Assembly (NCBI GenBank): GCA_052084925.1
Contig: JBQDEV010000014.1
Coordinates: forward strand, 22,483-86,482
Direction: 5' to 3'
From: CmP2 sp052084925
Lineage (GTDB): Bacteria; Actinomycetota; Actinomycetes; Actinomycetales; Micrococcaceae
Length of the DNA stretch: 64,000 bases
In this document: piece after piece, positions 50,637-59,434 of the stretch
Layout of the letters: each line of letters opens with the position of its first letter
Numbering within the stretch: position 1 is the stretch's first letter
Program-made: the position numbers and the translations under genes
The notes under the pieces: model-generated
Told to the model about the DNA's origin: nothing
Databases searched by the model: none
Seen by the model: the letters and a program-made list of their open reading frames with translations, nothing else

Positions 50637-51454
50637 CCGAGATCCAGTCGACGACGCAGGCTCCGGCACCTGCCCGGGAGCATGCTCCGCACCGTGGCGG
50701 GCGGGTAGACATCACCGGCGTCCACAAGTCCTACGGGCCCCGGGAAGTGCTCCACGACCTGAGTTTCACCGTGGAGCCGGGGCAGGTGGTCGCTCTGCTG
50801 GGCCCCTCCGGCTCTGGGAAGTCCACGCTGCTGCGCGCCATCAATCACCTGGAGACGATCGACGCCGGGACCATCACCCTCGACGGCGACTACATCGGCT
50901 ACCGGCAGCGCGGCAACAAGCTCTACGAGCTGCGCGAGGCCGAGGTGCTGCGACGGCGCACCCGGGTGGGCATGGTGTTCCAGAACTTCAACCTGTTCCC
51001 GCACCTGACCGCGCTGGAGAACATCATGGAGGCCCCGCGCGCGCTGAAACGGGCCACCAAAGCCCAGGCCGCCGAGCAGGCCCGCACCCTGCTGCGACGG
51101 GTCGGCCTCGCCGAGCACGCCCACCACTACCCGCGCCAACTCTCGGGCGGGCAGCAGCAGCGGGTGGCCATCGCCCGGGCACTCGCCCTGGACCCCGAGG
51201 TGCTGCTCTTCGACGAACCGACCTCGGCCCTGGACCCGGAGCTGGTGGGTGAGGTACTCAGCGTGATCCGCGCCCTGGCCCAGGGCGGGCGCACCCTGAT
51301 CATCGTCACCCATGAGATCGGGTTCGCCGCCGACGTCGCCGATCACGTCATCTTCCTCGACCACGGGCGGATCGTCGAGCAGGGTGCGCCGGAGCAGGTG
51401 CTGCGTGCCCCGGCCCAGCAGCGGACCCAGGAGTTCCTCGACTGGGTGATCTGA
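50633..51454 (+). CDS. Polar amino-acid ABC transporter ATP-binding protein
   Basis: A 273-residue GlnQ/TcyC-like ATPase: Walker A GPSGSGKST, GMVFQNFNLFPHLT, signature LSGGQQQR, Walker B VLLFDEPTSALDPELVGEV and VTHEIGFAADVADHVIFLD. The first ~25 residues are a polar extension. Start overlaps the end of the frameshifted permease gene; the binding protein gene follows after a pyrimidine-rich spacer. Confidence 0.93.
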   Translation: MTEIQSTTQAPAPAREHAPHRGGRVDITGVHKSYGPREVLHDLSFTVEPGQVVALLGPSGSGKSTLLRAINHLETIDAGTITLDGDYIGYRQRGNKLYELREAEVLRRRTRVGMVFQNFNLFPHLTALENIMEAPRALKRATKAQAAEQARTLLRRVGLAEHAHHYPRQLSGGQQQRVAIARALALDPEVLLFDEPTSALDPELVGEVLSVIRALAQGGRTLIIVTHEIGFAADVADHVIFLDHGRIVEQGAPEQVLRAPAQQRTQEFLDWVI

Positions 51455-51475
51455 GCCGGGCCCCTCTGTTCGCAG

Positions 51476-51529
51476 TTCCCCTCCCCTTCTCCTTTGCTCC
51501 CCTTACCTTCCCCTTTTCCCCTTCCCTTC
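51476..51529 (+). other. Pyrimidine-rich tract (52 of 54 bases C or T)
   Basis: Between the ATPase and binding protein genes. Only G51496 and A51505 interrupt it. It contains repeated CCCCTT and CCCTTCC blocks, could form triplex or slip during replication, and leaves an unstructured C/U-rich mRNA segment just upstream of the binding protein's leader. Confidence 0.6.
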
Positions 51530-51564
51530 ATCCACTCACGTTCCATCACAGACAGGACATCTCC

Positions 51565-52593
51565 ATGAACACTCGCTCGCTCCGCCCCAGCTCGCACCAT
51601 CGCTCCCGCCGCCGCAACGGATCCCTCGCCACCTTCGGCATCGGTCTGCTCGCCGTCATCGGACTCACCGCATGCACCTCAGCCACCGGCACCGTCGGGT
51701 CGGAGTCTGATGACACCCCGGCCGTGGAGTCGCCGTTCGACCTGAGCTCGTCCAGCACCGAGGAGCGGGTGCGGATCGACCCGGTGCCCGAGGCCATCGA
51801 GGCGCTGGAGGCCAGCGGGTTCGACCCGATTCAGGACGGCAAGTTCACGGTCGCGCACTCTGCCTACGAGCCGCCGCTGGGTTTCCTCGCCGAGGACGAC
51901 AACCGCACCCTGCTGGGGGTGGAGCCCGATATCGCCCAGCTCGTCGCCGACGGACTGGACCTGGAGTACGCCCCCGAGAACGTGGCCTGGGCCGACTGGC
52001 CGCTGGGGGTGGAGTCCGGAAAGTATGACGTCGTCGTCTCCAATGTCACCGTGACCGAGGAACGCAAAGACATCTTCGATTTCGCGGTGCACCGCAACGA
52101 CGTCATTGCCTTCGCGGTGGCCGCTGACAGCGAGATCGAAGCCATCGAGTCCGCCGAGGATGTGGCGGGGCTGAAGGTGATCGTTGGTAGCGGCACCAAC
52201 CAGGAGAAGATCCTGCTCGACTGGTTCGCCGAGAACGAGGAGAACGGGCTGGAGCCCGGGGAGGCGGTGTATTACGACGACAACGCGGCCGCGAACTTGG
52301 CGATCGCCTCCGGCCGCGCCGACGCTTTCCTCGGGCCGAACCCCACCGCAGCCTACCGGGTGGCGACCACCGGGGAGACGAAGATCGTGGGCACGCTCAA
52401 CGGCGGCTTCCCGGAGACCGCGCAGATCGGGGTGACGACGGCGAAGGACAACGGGCTGATCGAGGCGGTGGCCCTCGTGCTGGACCACGCCATCGCCAGC
52501 GGCGAGTATGCCGAGGTGCTGGACCGCTGGGAGCTGGGCGAGGAAGCCGTGGAGGAAGCGCTCATCAACCCTGCGGGGCTGCCGCGGCCGTAG
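51565..52593 (+). CDS. ABC transporter substrate-binding lipoprotein (polar amino acid type)
   Basis: A 342-residue SBP_bac_3 protein with lipobox LTACTS near residue 37. Ligand domain motifs: GKFTVAHSAYEPPLGFLAEDDNRTLLGVEPDIAQLVADGL, LGVESGKYDVVVSNVTVTEERKDIFDFAVHRNDVIAFAV, AGLKVIVGSGTNQEKILLDW and AAANLAIASGRADAFLGPNPTAAYRV. Final gene of the GNAT/permease/ATPase/SBP cluster. Placement of the SBP after the ATPase, separated by a C/T-rich spacer, may allow its own expression level. Confidence 0.92.
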   Translation: MNTRSLRPSSHHRSRRRNGSLATFGIGLLAVIGLTACTSATGTVGSESDDTPAVESPFDLSSSSTEERVRIDPVPEAIEALEASGFDPIQDGKFTVAHSAYEPPLGFLAEDDNRTLLGVEPDIAQLVADGLDLEYAPENVAWADWPLGVESGKYDVVVSNVTVTEERKDIFDFAVHRNDVIAFAVAADSEIEAIESAEDVAGLKVIVGSGTNQEKILLDWFAENEENGLEPGEAVYYDDNAAANLAIASGRADAFLGPNPTAAYRVATTGETKIVGTLNGGFPETAQIGVTTAKDNGLIEAVALVLDHAIASGEYAEVLDRWELGEEAVEEALINPAGLPRP

Positions 52594-52746
52594 TCAGCGA
52601 TGCAGGTTTGCTCCTACACGGTGCCCGACTTCGCACTTGATGGTCGCATTCAGAGTGACCCCGAGTCTTAGACCCGGTTCCCCTCGGCCCAGGTCCGCCG
52701 AGTCTGCCCCGCGCACCGCCATCACCGGCACCCCTCTAAAGTGGCA

Positions 52747-53640
52747 TCAGTCTTCGTCGTCGAAGTCGTTGGTGTGGTGGTCGTGATCTGCAGTGCCGCG
52801 CTTCCAGTACCCGTCGACGACGACCTGCTTCTTCGGCAGCCCCAACTCACGGCGCAGATACCGGCGGATCGGTTTCATCGTGCCGGTCTCCCCGGCGGCG
52901 AACGCATACACGGTGTCCAGGTCGGCAGGAATCGGGATCGTACGCAGGGCCGTCTCCAAGGCGCTGCCATGACCGGGTGCGACGGGTGCGGTGTGTCGGT
53001 GCACCCACCGCAGATCCAGCGAAGCACCCGCCCCGGGGGTGAGGAGCTGTTCCTCGGCGGCGTCGGCCACTTCGATCACCGCGGTCACGTGCGAGCCGTC
53101 GGGGGCCTCCTCGATGAGCCGGGCGATCGCGGGCAGCGCGGTGTCGTCGCCGGCGGCGAGGTAGTGGCCGTAGTTTTCCGGTAGCAGCCAATTCGCTCGC
53201 GGACCCATCACCACTAGCTCGTCCCCAGGTTGGGCGTCTCGTGCCCAGAGTCCTGCGACGCCGTGCTCGTGAATCACGAAGTCGAGGGTGAGTTCCTTCG
53301 CCTCGGTGTCGAAAGCGCGCGGGGTGTAGTCGCGGCGGATTGGGTCCCCGTCAACACTGTCGGGCTCCCACTCGTCGTCCCCGACCTCGCGGTAGGCCTC
53401 GATCTTTCCGGTCTTCGGGTGAGGGAAGTACACCTTGACGTGGTCGTTGCACGCAAATCGGCGGAAGGGAAAGCCTTCGGCCAGTACGTCCCCGGTTAGC
53501 ACGATCCGCCGATACCGAAGGGTGATCTCCTCGATCCGTTCCACACGCAGGTCACGGCGGATGATCTTGGGTTGGAAGCTGAGCTGCTGTTCGCCGGTGA
53601 GATTGGGGCCGGTAAAGGTGGGTCGTTCGCGGGTGCTCAT
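52747..53640 (-). CDS. Siderophore-interacting protein (flavin-dependent ferric reductase)
   Basis: A 297-residue SIP/ViuB family protein: ITLRYRRIVLTGDVLAEGFPFRRFACNDHVKVYFPHP, DYTPRAFDTEAKELTLDFVIHEHGVAGLWARDAQPGDELVVMGPRANWLLPENYGHYLAAGDDTALPAIARLIEEAPDG (FAD and NAD(P)H sites), and the C-terminal Lys/Arg region GETGTMKPIRRYLRRELGLPKKQVVVDGYWKRGTADHDHH. It reduces ferric siderophores in the cytoplasm to release iron. Last gene of the siderophore uptake operon. Confidence 0.94.
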   Translation of the reverse strand: MSTRERPTFTGPNLTGEQQLSFQPKIIRRDLRVERIEEITLRYRRIVLTGDVLAEGFPFRRFACNDHVKVYFPHPKTGKIEAYREVGDDEWEPDSVDGDPIRRDYTPRAFDTEAKELTLDFVIHEHGVAGLWARDAQPGDELVVMGPRANWLLPENYGHYLAAGDDTALPAIARLIEEAPDGSHVTAVIEVADAAEEQLLTPGAGASLDLRWVHRHTAPVAPGHGSALETALRTIPIPADLDTVYAFAAGETGTMKPIRRYLRRELGLPKKQVVVDGYWKRGTADHDHHTNDFDDED

Positions 53641-53651
53641 GCGTGGGACTC

Positions 53652-54581
53652 CTAGTGTTGAGGTGAAGAAGAATTCTCGGTCTGGGATGGATCTGCGTCG
53701 GCGGGCTGTGGAGACGGTTCGACCGGGTGCACAGCTGCGGTGCGGGAGTCCAACGGCACCACGGTGGGGGTGCCGGTGATCGGGTCAGGCATCACCAAAG
53801 CCCGCAACCCGAACACCTCCTCGATCAACTCTGCGCTGATCACCCCATCCGGTGCCCCGGTGGTCACGATCTGCCCGTCCTTCATCACGATCAGATGATC
53901 GGCATACCGGGCGGCCTGATTCAGATCATGCAGCACCGCCACCAGGGTCTTCCCGTCGCCGTGGAAACCACGGAACAGTTCCATCAGCTCGTACTGGTGG
54001 GCGATGTCCAAGAACGTGGTCGGCTCGTCCAGCAGCATGATCGGGGTGTCCTGGGCCAGCAGCATCGCCACCCACACCCGTTGCCGCTGCCCACCCGACA
54101 GTTCGTCGACCAGGCGGCCGGACAGCCCGGTCAGCCGCGTCGCCTCCAGAGCCCGGGCGACCGCGTCCTCGTCGGACTCACGCCACTGCTGGAACAGGTT
54201 CTGATACGGGGCGCGGCCGCGGGCGACGAGGTCGGCCACCCGGATCCCGTCCGGAGCCAGAGACGTCTGCGGCAACAGACCCAGACGCCGGGCGACGTCC
54301 TTGGACTTGTAGGAGCCGATCGCCTTGCCATCCAGCAGCACCCGCCCCGCGGAGGGTGTCAGCACGCGGGCGATGCCTCGCAGCAGGGTCGACTTCCCGC
54401 ATCCGTTGGGGCCGATGATCGCGGTAAACGACCCATCCGGGATCGCTACCGACAGTTCGCGGGAGATGGTGCGTTTGTCGTAACCGATCGTGGCGTCCTC
54501 GACGACAACACGGGCAGGCGTGGGCCCGCCGACCGGTTGCGGTGTGGTGGTCTCGGGCATGTGGCCGTCCTGTGTGGTCAT
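53652..54581 (-). CDS. Ferric siderophore ABC transporter ATP-binding protein (FecE/FepC-like)
   Basis: A 309-residue ATPase: Walker A GPNGCGKST, GLLPQTSLAPDGIRVADLVARGR, signature LSGGQRQRVWVAMLLAQDT, Walker B IMLLDEPTTFLD and VLHDLNQAARYADHLIVMKDG, diagnostic of iron-siderophore importers. ATGA overlap with the permease gene upstream. N- and C-terminal tails are Pro/Thr-rich and probably disordered. Confidence 0.95.
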   Translation of the reverse strand: MTTQDGHMPETTTPQPVGGPTPARVVVEDATIGYDKRTISRELSVAIPDGSFTAIIGPNGCGKSTLLRGIARVLTPSAGRVLLDGKAIGSYKSKDVARRLGLLPQTSLAPDGIRVADLVARGRAPYQNLFQQWRESDEDAVARALEATRLTGLSGRLVDELSGGQRQRVWVAMLLAQDTPIMLLDEPTTFLDIAHQYELMELFRGFHGDGKTLVAVLHDLNQAARYADHLIVMKDGQIVTTGAPDGVISAELIEEVFGLRALVMPDPITGTPTVVPLDSRTAAVHPVEPSPQPADADPSQTENSSSPQH

Positions 54582-55705
54582 CGGGGTGTGCCGTACTGTG
54601 TGCGGGCTTCTCGGATGAGCAGCCAGATGAGGTAGATACCGCCCAGGCAGACGGTGATCAGGCCCACGGGGATGGGCCGGTAGGTCTGGGAGGCGATAAG
54701 CGACAACATGTGCGCCGATGTCAACAGTGCGGCACCCATGGCGGCAGCACCCAGCAGGCTCACCCCCGGGGAGCGGGTGAGTCGTCGGGCCAACTGGGGT
54801 GCGACCAGGGCGATAAACCCAATCGGGCCGGCCGCGGCGGTGACGAGGGCGACGGTCGCCACGCCGGTGACCATCAGCCCGAGACGAACCAGATTCGGTC
54901 GAGTGCCGTGAGTGATGGCGGCATCGTCACCGAGCTCTAGGCGCCGCAGTGCGGGGGAAAGCAGGGCCGCGGCCGCCACGATCACGGCGGCGATCATCAG
55001 CGAGGGCACCATGGACGACCATGACACCCTGGTGATGGATCCTGCGCCCCAGAAACCGACCGTCATCGCGTCGTCGATGTCCGCCCGGGTGATCAGGTAG
55101 GCGTTGAGCGAGCCGAGCATCGCGCTGACACCGATACCGACGATGATGAGTCGAAACCCTTGGATGCCGCGGCGGTAGGCCAGCATGTACACCACAAATG
55201 CGGTGGCCAAGCCTCCGAGGATCGCCGCGGCAGCGACATTCCAGTAACTCCCGGCGCCGAAGACCAGCATGGTGATAACGACGGCGGTGTAGGAGCCCGC
55301 GTCGAAACCGATCACATCCGGTGAACCCAGTGGGTTGCGGGTCAGGGATTGGAAGATCGCCCCGCCGATGCCCAGCAGGGCTCCGAAGACCACGGCCGCG
55401 ATCGCGACCGGCAGCCGCCACTCCATGACGATCGTGCGCTGGAACGACTCACCGCCTCCGGCGAGGATGCCAATCACCCGATCAAGGGAGATCCTGTAGT
55501 CACCCAGGGTGATCGCGATGAACGCCACCACGGCGGCGAGGGTGAACAGGATGGCTGAGACCACGACCAAGCGCACCGGGATCCGCGCGGAGAAGCCACG
55601 GGCGCGGACCGTGCGGGTGGTGTACCCGAACTCGACCGGGCTCCGGGTCTCGGTGTCGCGGTCGGTGTCGGTGTCGGTGTCGGTCGAAGCGTTGGTCGTA
55701 GTCAT
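54578..55705 (-). CDS. FecCD-type siderophore permease (FepG-like)
   Basis: A 375-residue permease with ~9 membrane helices. Typical motifs: RLPVAIAAVVFGALLGIGGAIFQSLTRNPLGSPDVIGFDAGSYTAVVI, GIGVSAMLGSLNAYL, and GPIGFIALVAPQLARRLT. Preceded by a Thr/Asp repeat tract (TDTDTDTDRDTET) in the N-terminal tail. ATG 55705 overlaps the stop of the partner permease (ATGA); the longer open frame to 55873 is rejected for that reason. Confidence 0.93.
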   Translation of the reverse strand: MTTTNASTDTDTDTDRDTETRSPVEFGYTTRTVRARGFSARIPVRLVVVSAILFTLAAVVAFIAITLGDYRISLDRVIGILAGGGESFQRTIVMEWRLPVAIAAVVFGALLGIGGAIFQSLTRNPLGSPDVIGFDAGSYTAVVITMLVFGAGSYWNVAAAAILGGLATAFVVYMLAYRRGIQGFRLIIVGIGVSAMLGSLNAYLITRADIDDAMTVGFWGAGSITRVSWSSMVPSLMIAAVIVAAAALLSPALRRLELGDDAAITHGTRPNLVRLGLMVTGVATVALVTAAAGPIGFIALVAPQLARRLTRSPGVSLLGAAAMGAALLTSAHMLSLIASQTYRPIPVGLITVCLGGIYLIWLLIREARTQYGTPR

Positions 55706-56772
55706 AGTCCGCTCGCCTTCTTCCGTCGCACCAGGGCGATCAGTACCGGGGCGCCGATGATTGCTGTGACGATGCCGACCTCGATCTCCCCTGGGTGTCC
55801 CAGCACCCGGCCCAGGGTGTCGGCGGTCAGGATGAGCACCGGGGCGGCCAGCGCGGAGTAGAGGATAATCCATCGCTGATCAGGGCCGACGAGCCAGCGC
55901 ACGATGTGTGGCACCATCAGCCCAATGAAGCCGATGCCGCCAGTCAGTGCGGTAGCGCCACCGGCGAGCAGGGTCACCGCGATGATGCCCAGCACACGAG
56001 TCCGTCCGACCTTGGTGCCCAGTGAAGCGGCCAAGTCATCACCCAAAGCGATGGAATTTAACGCCCCCGACAGCATGACGGCGATCAGCATGCCCGCCAC
56101 CAAGAACGGCACCACGCTCATGGTGTCATCCAGTGATGTCCGCGCGATCGACCCCAGGCCCCAATTCCGGATTGACCGGAACGTATCGGGGTCCAGTAGC
56201 GTCAAGAACGTCGAGAACCCGCCCAGCACCGCGGCCAGCGCGACACCGGCCAGCACCAGCGTCACCGGAGCTGCGGCACCACGCCCCGCTGAGCCGATCA
56301 GATACACCAGGATCGTGGCGGCGGCCGCCCCGAGGAACGCGAACCAGATGTACCCGGTGATCCCCGACAGGCCGAACAGCCCGACGCCAACGGTCACCGC
56401 GAACCCGGCTCCGGCGTTGACCCCGAGGATACCGGGGTCGGCCAGTGGGTTGCGGGTCAGCGCCTGGATCAGCGCCCCGGCCACACCGAACGCCGCACCG
56501 ACCAGAGTTCCCACCACGGTTCGCGGCCAGCGCTGGTCCCAGACGATGATGTCCGCCCCCGACCCGTCGCGGTCCCACAGCACGCCCCAGACCTGGCCGT
56601 AGGACAGCGGGTTTGCGCCGTGCGCCAAGCTTGCGATCACTGCGAAACACAGTGCAACCAGGATCAAGAGCAGCCCCACGGCACGGCGGCCGTGCAGCCA
56701 ACGCCGGCCCCGGTTGGCCTGTGTTTCATGACCGCGATCGGTAGATGACGACGCAGGTGCGCTGATGGACAC
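55702..56772 (-). CDS. FecCD-type siderophore permease (FepD-like)
   Basis: A 356-residue permease of the BtuC/FecCD family: DQRWPRTVVGTLVGAAFGVAGALIQALTRNPLADPGILGVNAGAGFAVTVGVGLFG, VLAGVALAAVLGGFSTFLTLLDPDTFRSIRNWGLGSI, and GGIGFIGLMVPHIVRWLVGPDQRW. Forms a heterodimer with the 54578 gene product. Spaced ~95 bases from the binding protein gene upstream on the same strand. Confidence 0.94.
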   Translation of the reverse strand: MSISAPASSSTDRGHETQANRGRRWLHGRRAVGLLLILVALCFAVIASLAHGANPLSYGQVWGVLWDRDGSGADIIVWDQRWPRTVVGTLVGAAFGVAGALIQALTRNPLADPGILGVNAGAGFAVTVGVGLFGLSGITGYIWFAFLGAAAATILVYLIGSAGRGAAAPVTLVLAGVALAAVLGGFSTFLTLLDPDTFRSIRNWGLGSIARTSLDDTMSVVPFLVAGMLIAVMLSGALNSIALGDDLAASLGTKVGRTRVLGIIAVTLLAGGATALTGGIGFIGLMVPHIVRWLVGPDQRWIILYSALAAPVLILTADTLGRVLGHPGEIEVGIVTAIIGAPVLIALVRRKKASGL

Positions 56773-56867
56773 GGCTCACCTCGTTCAACGTCTCCGCCGG
56801 GGTCGGAGCCAGGAAACTCTCGGGTCGTCCCGACTCCGACCTCGGCGTGCAGGTTCTGGAATTCACC

Positions 56868-57953
56868 TCAGCTGAGGTCGATTTCCGCCAGCCACTGGTT
56901 AGCTATCACGTCGACTCCCCACGGCAGGCTCAGCGGGCTAGCCCCATTGCGCATCACCCATACCGCGTTCGGCAGCTCCGTCCCGTCTGCCGAGACCACG
57001 TTGCCCGCATCGTTGAACGTGAGCGGGACGTAACGGCCCTCGCTCACCGCCGGAATCGACTGGAACAGGGCATCCGCCTCGCGCGCCTCGCGGGTCTCGT
57101 CGTCTGCGTGGATCACCAGCAGCACGTCGGCGTCCAGAAGCTCCTGGTTCTCCTCGGAGATCACGGAGTCGTCGCTGAAGTTCTCCGCCAACGGGTTCGG
57201 CTCGAAGCCCAGATCGAGCATGATGCTCTCGGCGAAGCTTCCGGCTGCCGTGTAGTACTCCAGGCCATACTCAGATCCATAGTCATATGCCATGGTGATG
57301 GTCTTGCCCTCGAACTCCGGATGGTCCGCTGCGGTCTCGGCGATGGCGTTCTCGGCCTCGGTGATCAGCTCCTCCGCGGCCTCGCTCAGATCCAGTGCCT
57401 CGCCGACCAGCCGCTGGGTGTCCCGCCAGTCGTAGAGGAATCCCTCCAGTTCCTCCGCTCCGACGATCGGGGCGATGTCGCTGAGCTGATCGAAGACGTC
57501 GTCAAGCGGCACTCCGTTCACGGCGACGATCAGATCCGGGTTGGTCGCAGCGATCGCCTCGACATTGACCGGGTCGCGACGTGTGGCGGTGTCCACATAC
57601 TCGATCTGCGAGTGCCAGTCCTGATCCCGCCATTCCCACTCCTCGTCGGTGATCGCGTAGACGGGCGTCACACCGAGCGACTCCAGAGCATCGAGATTCG
57701 TGTTAAAACCGATGGTCGCGATCCGCTCAGGGCGCTCCTCCAACACAGTGTCCCCAGCATGCGTCGTCAGCGTCAACGGATACTCTGTCGTCCCCTCCGC
57801 CGCCGGAACGAGACTCGCAGAGTCGTTCCCTTCAGAATCGGTACCGGTCGATCCGTCGTCGGTGTTGGCGCACCCGGCAAGTGCAAACAAAGCAACCATC
57901 ATGGCCGCTGGTACCGTGTACCGTCTGATTCGGCGTGGCGTAGCGTCGATCAT
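56868..57953 (-). CDS. Ferric siderophore-binding lipoprotein
   Basis: A 361-residue class III periplasmic-binding protein: lipobox LFALAGC at about residues 18-24, then TTEYPLTLTTHAGDTVLEERPERIATIGFNTNLDALESLGVTPVYAI, AIAATNPDLIVAVNG, and late VLLVIHADDETREAREADALFQSIPAVSEGRYVPLTFNDAG. ATG 57953 has AGAGAGGA upstream; the open frame to 57995 is rejected. The upstream region carries a DtxR-like box (58033-58051), so the operon is likely iron-repressed. Confidence 0.93.
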   Translation of the reverse strand: MIDATPRRIRRYTVPAAMMVALFALAGCANTDDGSTGTDSEGNDSASLVPAAEGTTEYPLTLTTHAGDTVLEERPERIATIGFNTNLDALESLGVTPVYAITDEEWEWRDQDWHSQIEYVDTATRRDPVNVEAIAATNPDLIVAVNGVPLDDVFDQLSDIAPIVGAEELEGFLYDWRDTQRLVGEALDLSEAAEELITEAENAIAETAADHPEFEGKTITMAYDYGSEYGLEYYTAAGSFAESIMLDLGFEPNPLAENFSDDSVISEENQELLDADVLLVIHADDETREAREADALFQSIPAVSEGRYVPLTFNDAGNVVSADGTELPNAVWVMRNGASPLSLPWGVDVIANQWLAEIDLS

Positions 57954-58032
57954 TGATGTCCTCTCTGAGTGAGCGTGTACCTGCCTGAATGCCACGATGT
58001 GGAGCGGCTCGGGAGGCAGAACTCATTAAAGA

Positions 58033-58051
58033 GTAGGAGAGGCTAACCTTT
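58033..58051 (-). promoter_or_regulatory. DtxR/IdeR-like iron box
   Basis: On the minus strand the 19 bases read AAAGGTTAGCCTCTCCTAC, matching 14 of 19 positions of the canonical 19-bp consensus (core AGGTTAGCCT kept). Located ~80 bases upstream of the siderophore-binding protein start and ~85 bases upstream of the divergent AraC gene. Confidence 0.65.
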
Positions 58052-58134
58052 ATTGGTCTGCAGTTCTCGGCGTTGTTGATGCAGTACTGGGCAACCTAAC
58101 CACGGCAGCGACTCTTCGAACATGAGGTACAAGG

Positions 58135-58887
58135 GTGAAATCATACGGAACGGAAGAAGGCGAGTCCCGGGAAGTTTTCGTTCCCGCGGTTTGCTTCGAG
58201 AATCAGACCGAGCACGAATGGCACATTCTGCTCTGGCAAGCACGCGGGGAATCAGACATCCTGGTCGGCGACGAACACCACCGGTTGAAAGCCGGGCACG
58301 CGGCCTGGGTCCCGGTGCGCACCCGACACTCTCTCCGGACAGAAAGGAACTCGGTGGTCGTGCCCTTACCTTTCGACGTGAAAACGACGGCCACGACGTT
58401 GAAGGAGCCGGGGATCATCCGGGTCGACCGCGACCTGCGCACCCTGTTCTTGGCCTTCCGGCAGTCAATGCACCCCTTGGTGAGGCCCGAGGCGAACATC
58501 GGGCGTCAGATTCTCAGCCTCATCGAACGCAACCCGGTGCTGGTCACAGCTCTGCCGATGCCGAGCACCAGGGCCGCCCTGATCGTCGCCGAAACCCTGC
58601 GGTTTAACCCCGGCGACGATCGCAGCGTCGAAGAGCTCGCCACTTCCGCCCACGCCTCCGTGAGCAAGATCGAACGTGCATTCCGAGCCGAGACCGGTAT
58701 GACGCTCCGACAGTGGCGGATCGAGAACCGGATGGAAGCGGCAAGCATCCTGCTGCGCTCGACGATCAACCTGAATGCGGTCGCCCAGCGCGTCGGCTAC
58801 ACCAACCTCAGCGCCTTCGGTCGCGTATTCAAAGGCCATTTCGGCATGACGCCGAGCGAATACATCCGCCGATTTCGAACCGAGTGA
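58135..58887 (+). CDS. AraC family regulator, probable activator of the siderophore operon
   Basis: A 250-residue regulator with an N-terminal cupin-like sensing domain (HEWHILLWQARGESDILVGDEHHRLKAGHAAWVPVRTRHSL) and C-terminal double HTH (SVEELATSAHASVSKIERAFRAETGMTLRQWRIENRMEAASILL, then INLNAVAQRVGYTNLSAFGRVFKGHFGMTPSEYIRRF). GTG start. Divergent from the iron operon; a siderophore-sensing activator role is likely, as for PchR-like proteins. Confidence 0.9.
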   Translation: MKSYGTEEGESREVFVPAVCFENQTEHEWHILLWQARGESDILVGDEHHRLKAGHAAWVPVRTRHSLRTERNSVVVPLPFDVKTTATTLKEPGIIRVDRDLRTLFLAFRQSMHPLVRPEANIGRQILSLIERNPVLVTALPMPSTRAALIVAETLRFNPGDDRSVEELATSAHASVSKIERAFRAETGMTLRQWRIENRMEAASILLRSTINLNAVAQRVGYTNLSAFGRVFKGHFGMTPSEYIRRFRTE

Positions 58888-59031
58888 AACACCACAGTAC
58901 TGACATCGACCGCACGTCCTACGATCCCCGGCACTCATCTGAAGCACCTCGCCCGCGCTGGTTGCCACCAGCCACAGCTAGGCCCTCTGGCCGGACTAAC
59001 GCCGCCGGATCAGATCAGGCCCCAAGCCCGG

Positions 59032-59094
59032 ATTCATAACTGAACAGACAAAACGAGCGGTTTCGAGGCCGATTTTGTCTGCTCAGTTATGAAT
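59032..59094. terminator. Long A/T-rich inverted repeat, probable bidirectional terminator
   Basis: Arms of 22 bases at 59032-59053 and 59073-59094 (starting ATTCATAACTGA and ending CAGTTATGAAT), nearly perfect, with a 19-nt loop. It lies between the convergent AraC and DUF6457 genes. The inner stem ends AAAA/TTTT. Much longer and more A/T-rich than the other terminators here; a small mobile repeat is the alternative. Confidence 0.6.
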
Positions 59095-59122
59095 TTCACT
59101 GTTCGGCAGGGCGTCCGGGTCG

Positions 59123-59434
59123 CTACCCCTGGTACTCCCACTTCTCGGCGAGGGCGGTGACCCGTGCCTGGAGCTCGTCGAAGTCGGGCGCCTCGTCGGT
59201 GGCGGAGCCCGCCTGCGCTTGCCCCAGTGCCAGGCCGACGAGGAACGTGGTCAGCGGGGCGGCCGGGCGAGCAACCCCGTGGGCGACGTCGCGGGCGATG
59301 TCCAGGACCTTGCCGATCGGCACCACCTCCGGATCGAGTCCGAGCTCGGGGGCGACTTCGGCAAGCCAGTCGTTCAGGGCCGAGGGCGGCAGGTGCTTGT
59401 TGTTGGACGTGCCGGGTTTGTTGGACGTGCTCAT
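59123..59434 (-). CDS. DUF6457 domain protein
   Basis: A 103-residue protein: HLPPSALNDWLAEVAPELGLDPEVVPIGKVLDIARDVAHGVARPAAPLTTFLVGLALGQ, the pattern of DUF6457 proteins found next to molybdopterin genes in actinobacteria. No catalytic motif. Start ATG overlaps the mobA stop (ATGA). Its link to molybdenum cofactor comes from context. Confidence 0.82.
   Translation of the reverse strand: MSTSNKPGTSNNKHLPPSALNDWLAEVAPELGLDPEVVPIGKVLDIARDVAHGVARPAAPLTTFLVGLALGQAQAGSATDEAPDFDELQARVTALAEKWEYQG

Noticed and set aside
52661..52677. Small inverted repeat after the binding-protein gene (CCGAGTCT / AGACCCGG)
   Set aside because: One mismatch and a one-base loop; too weak to call a terminator.
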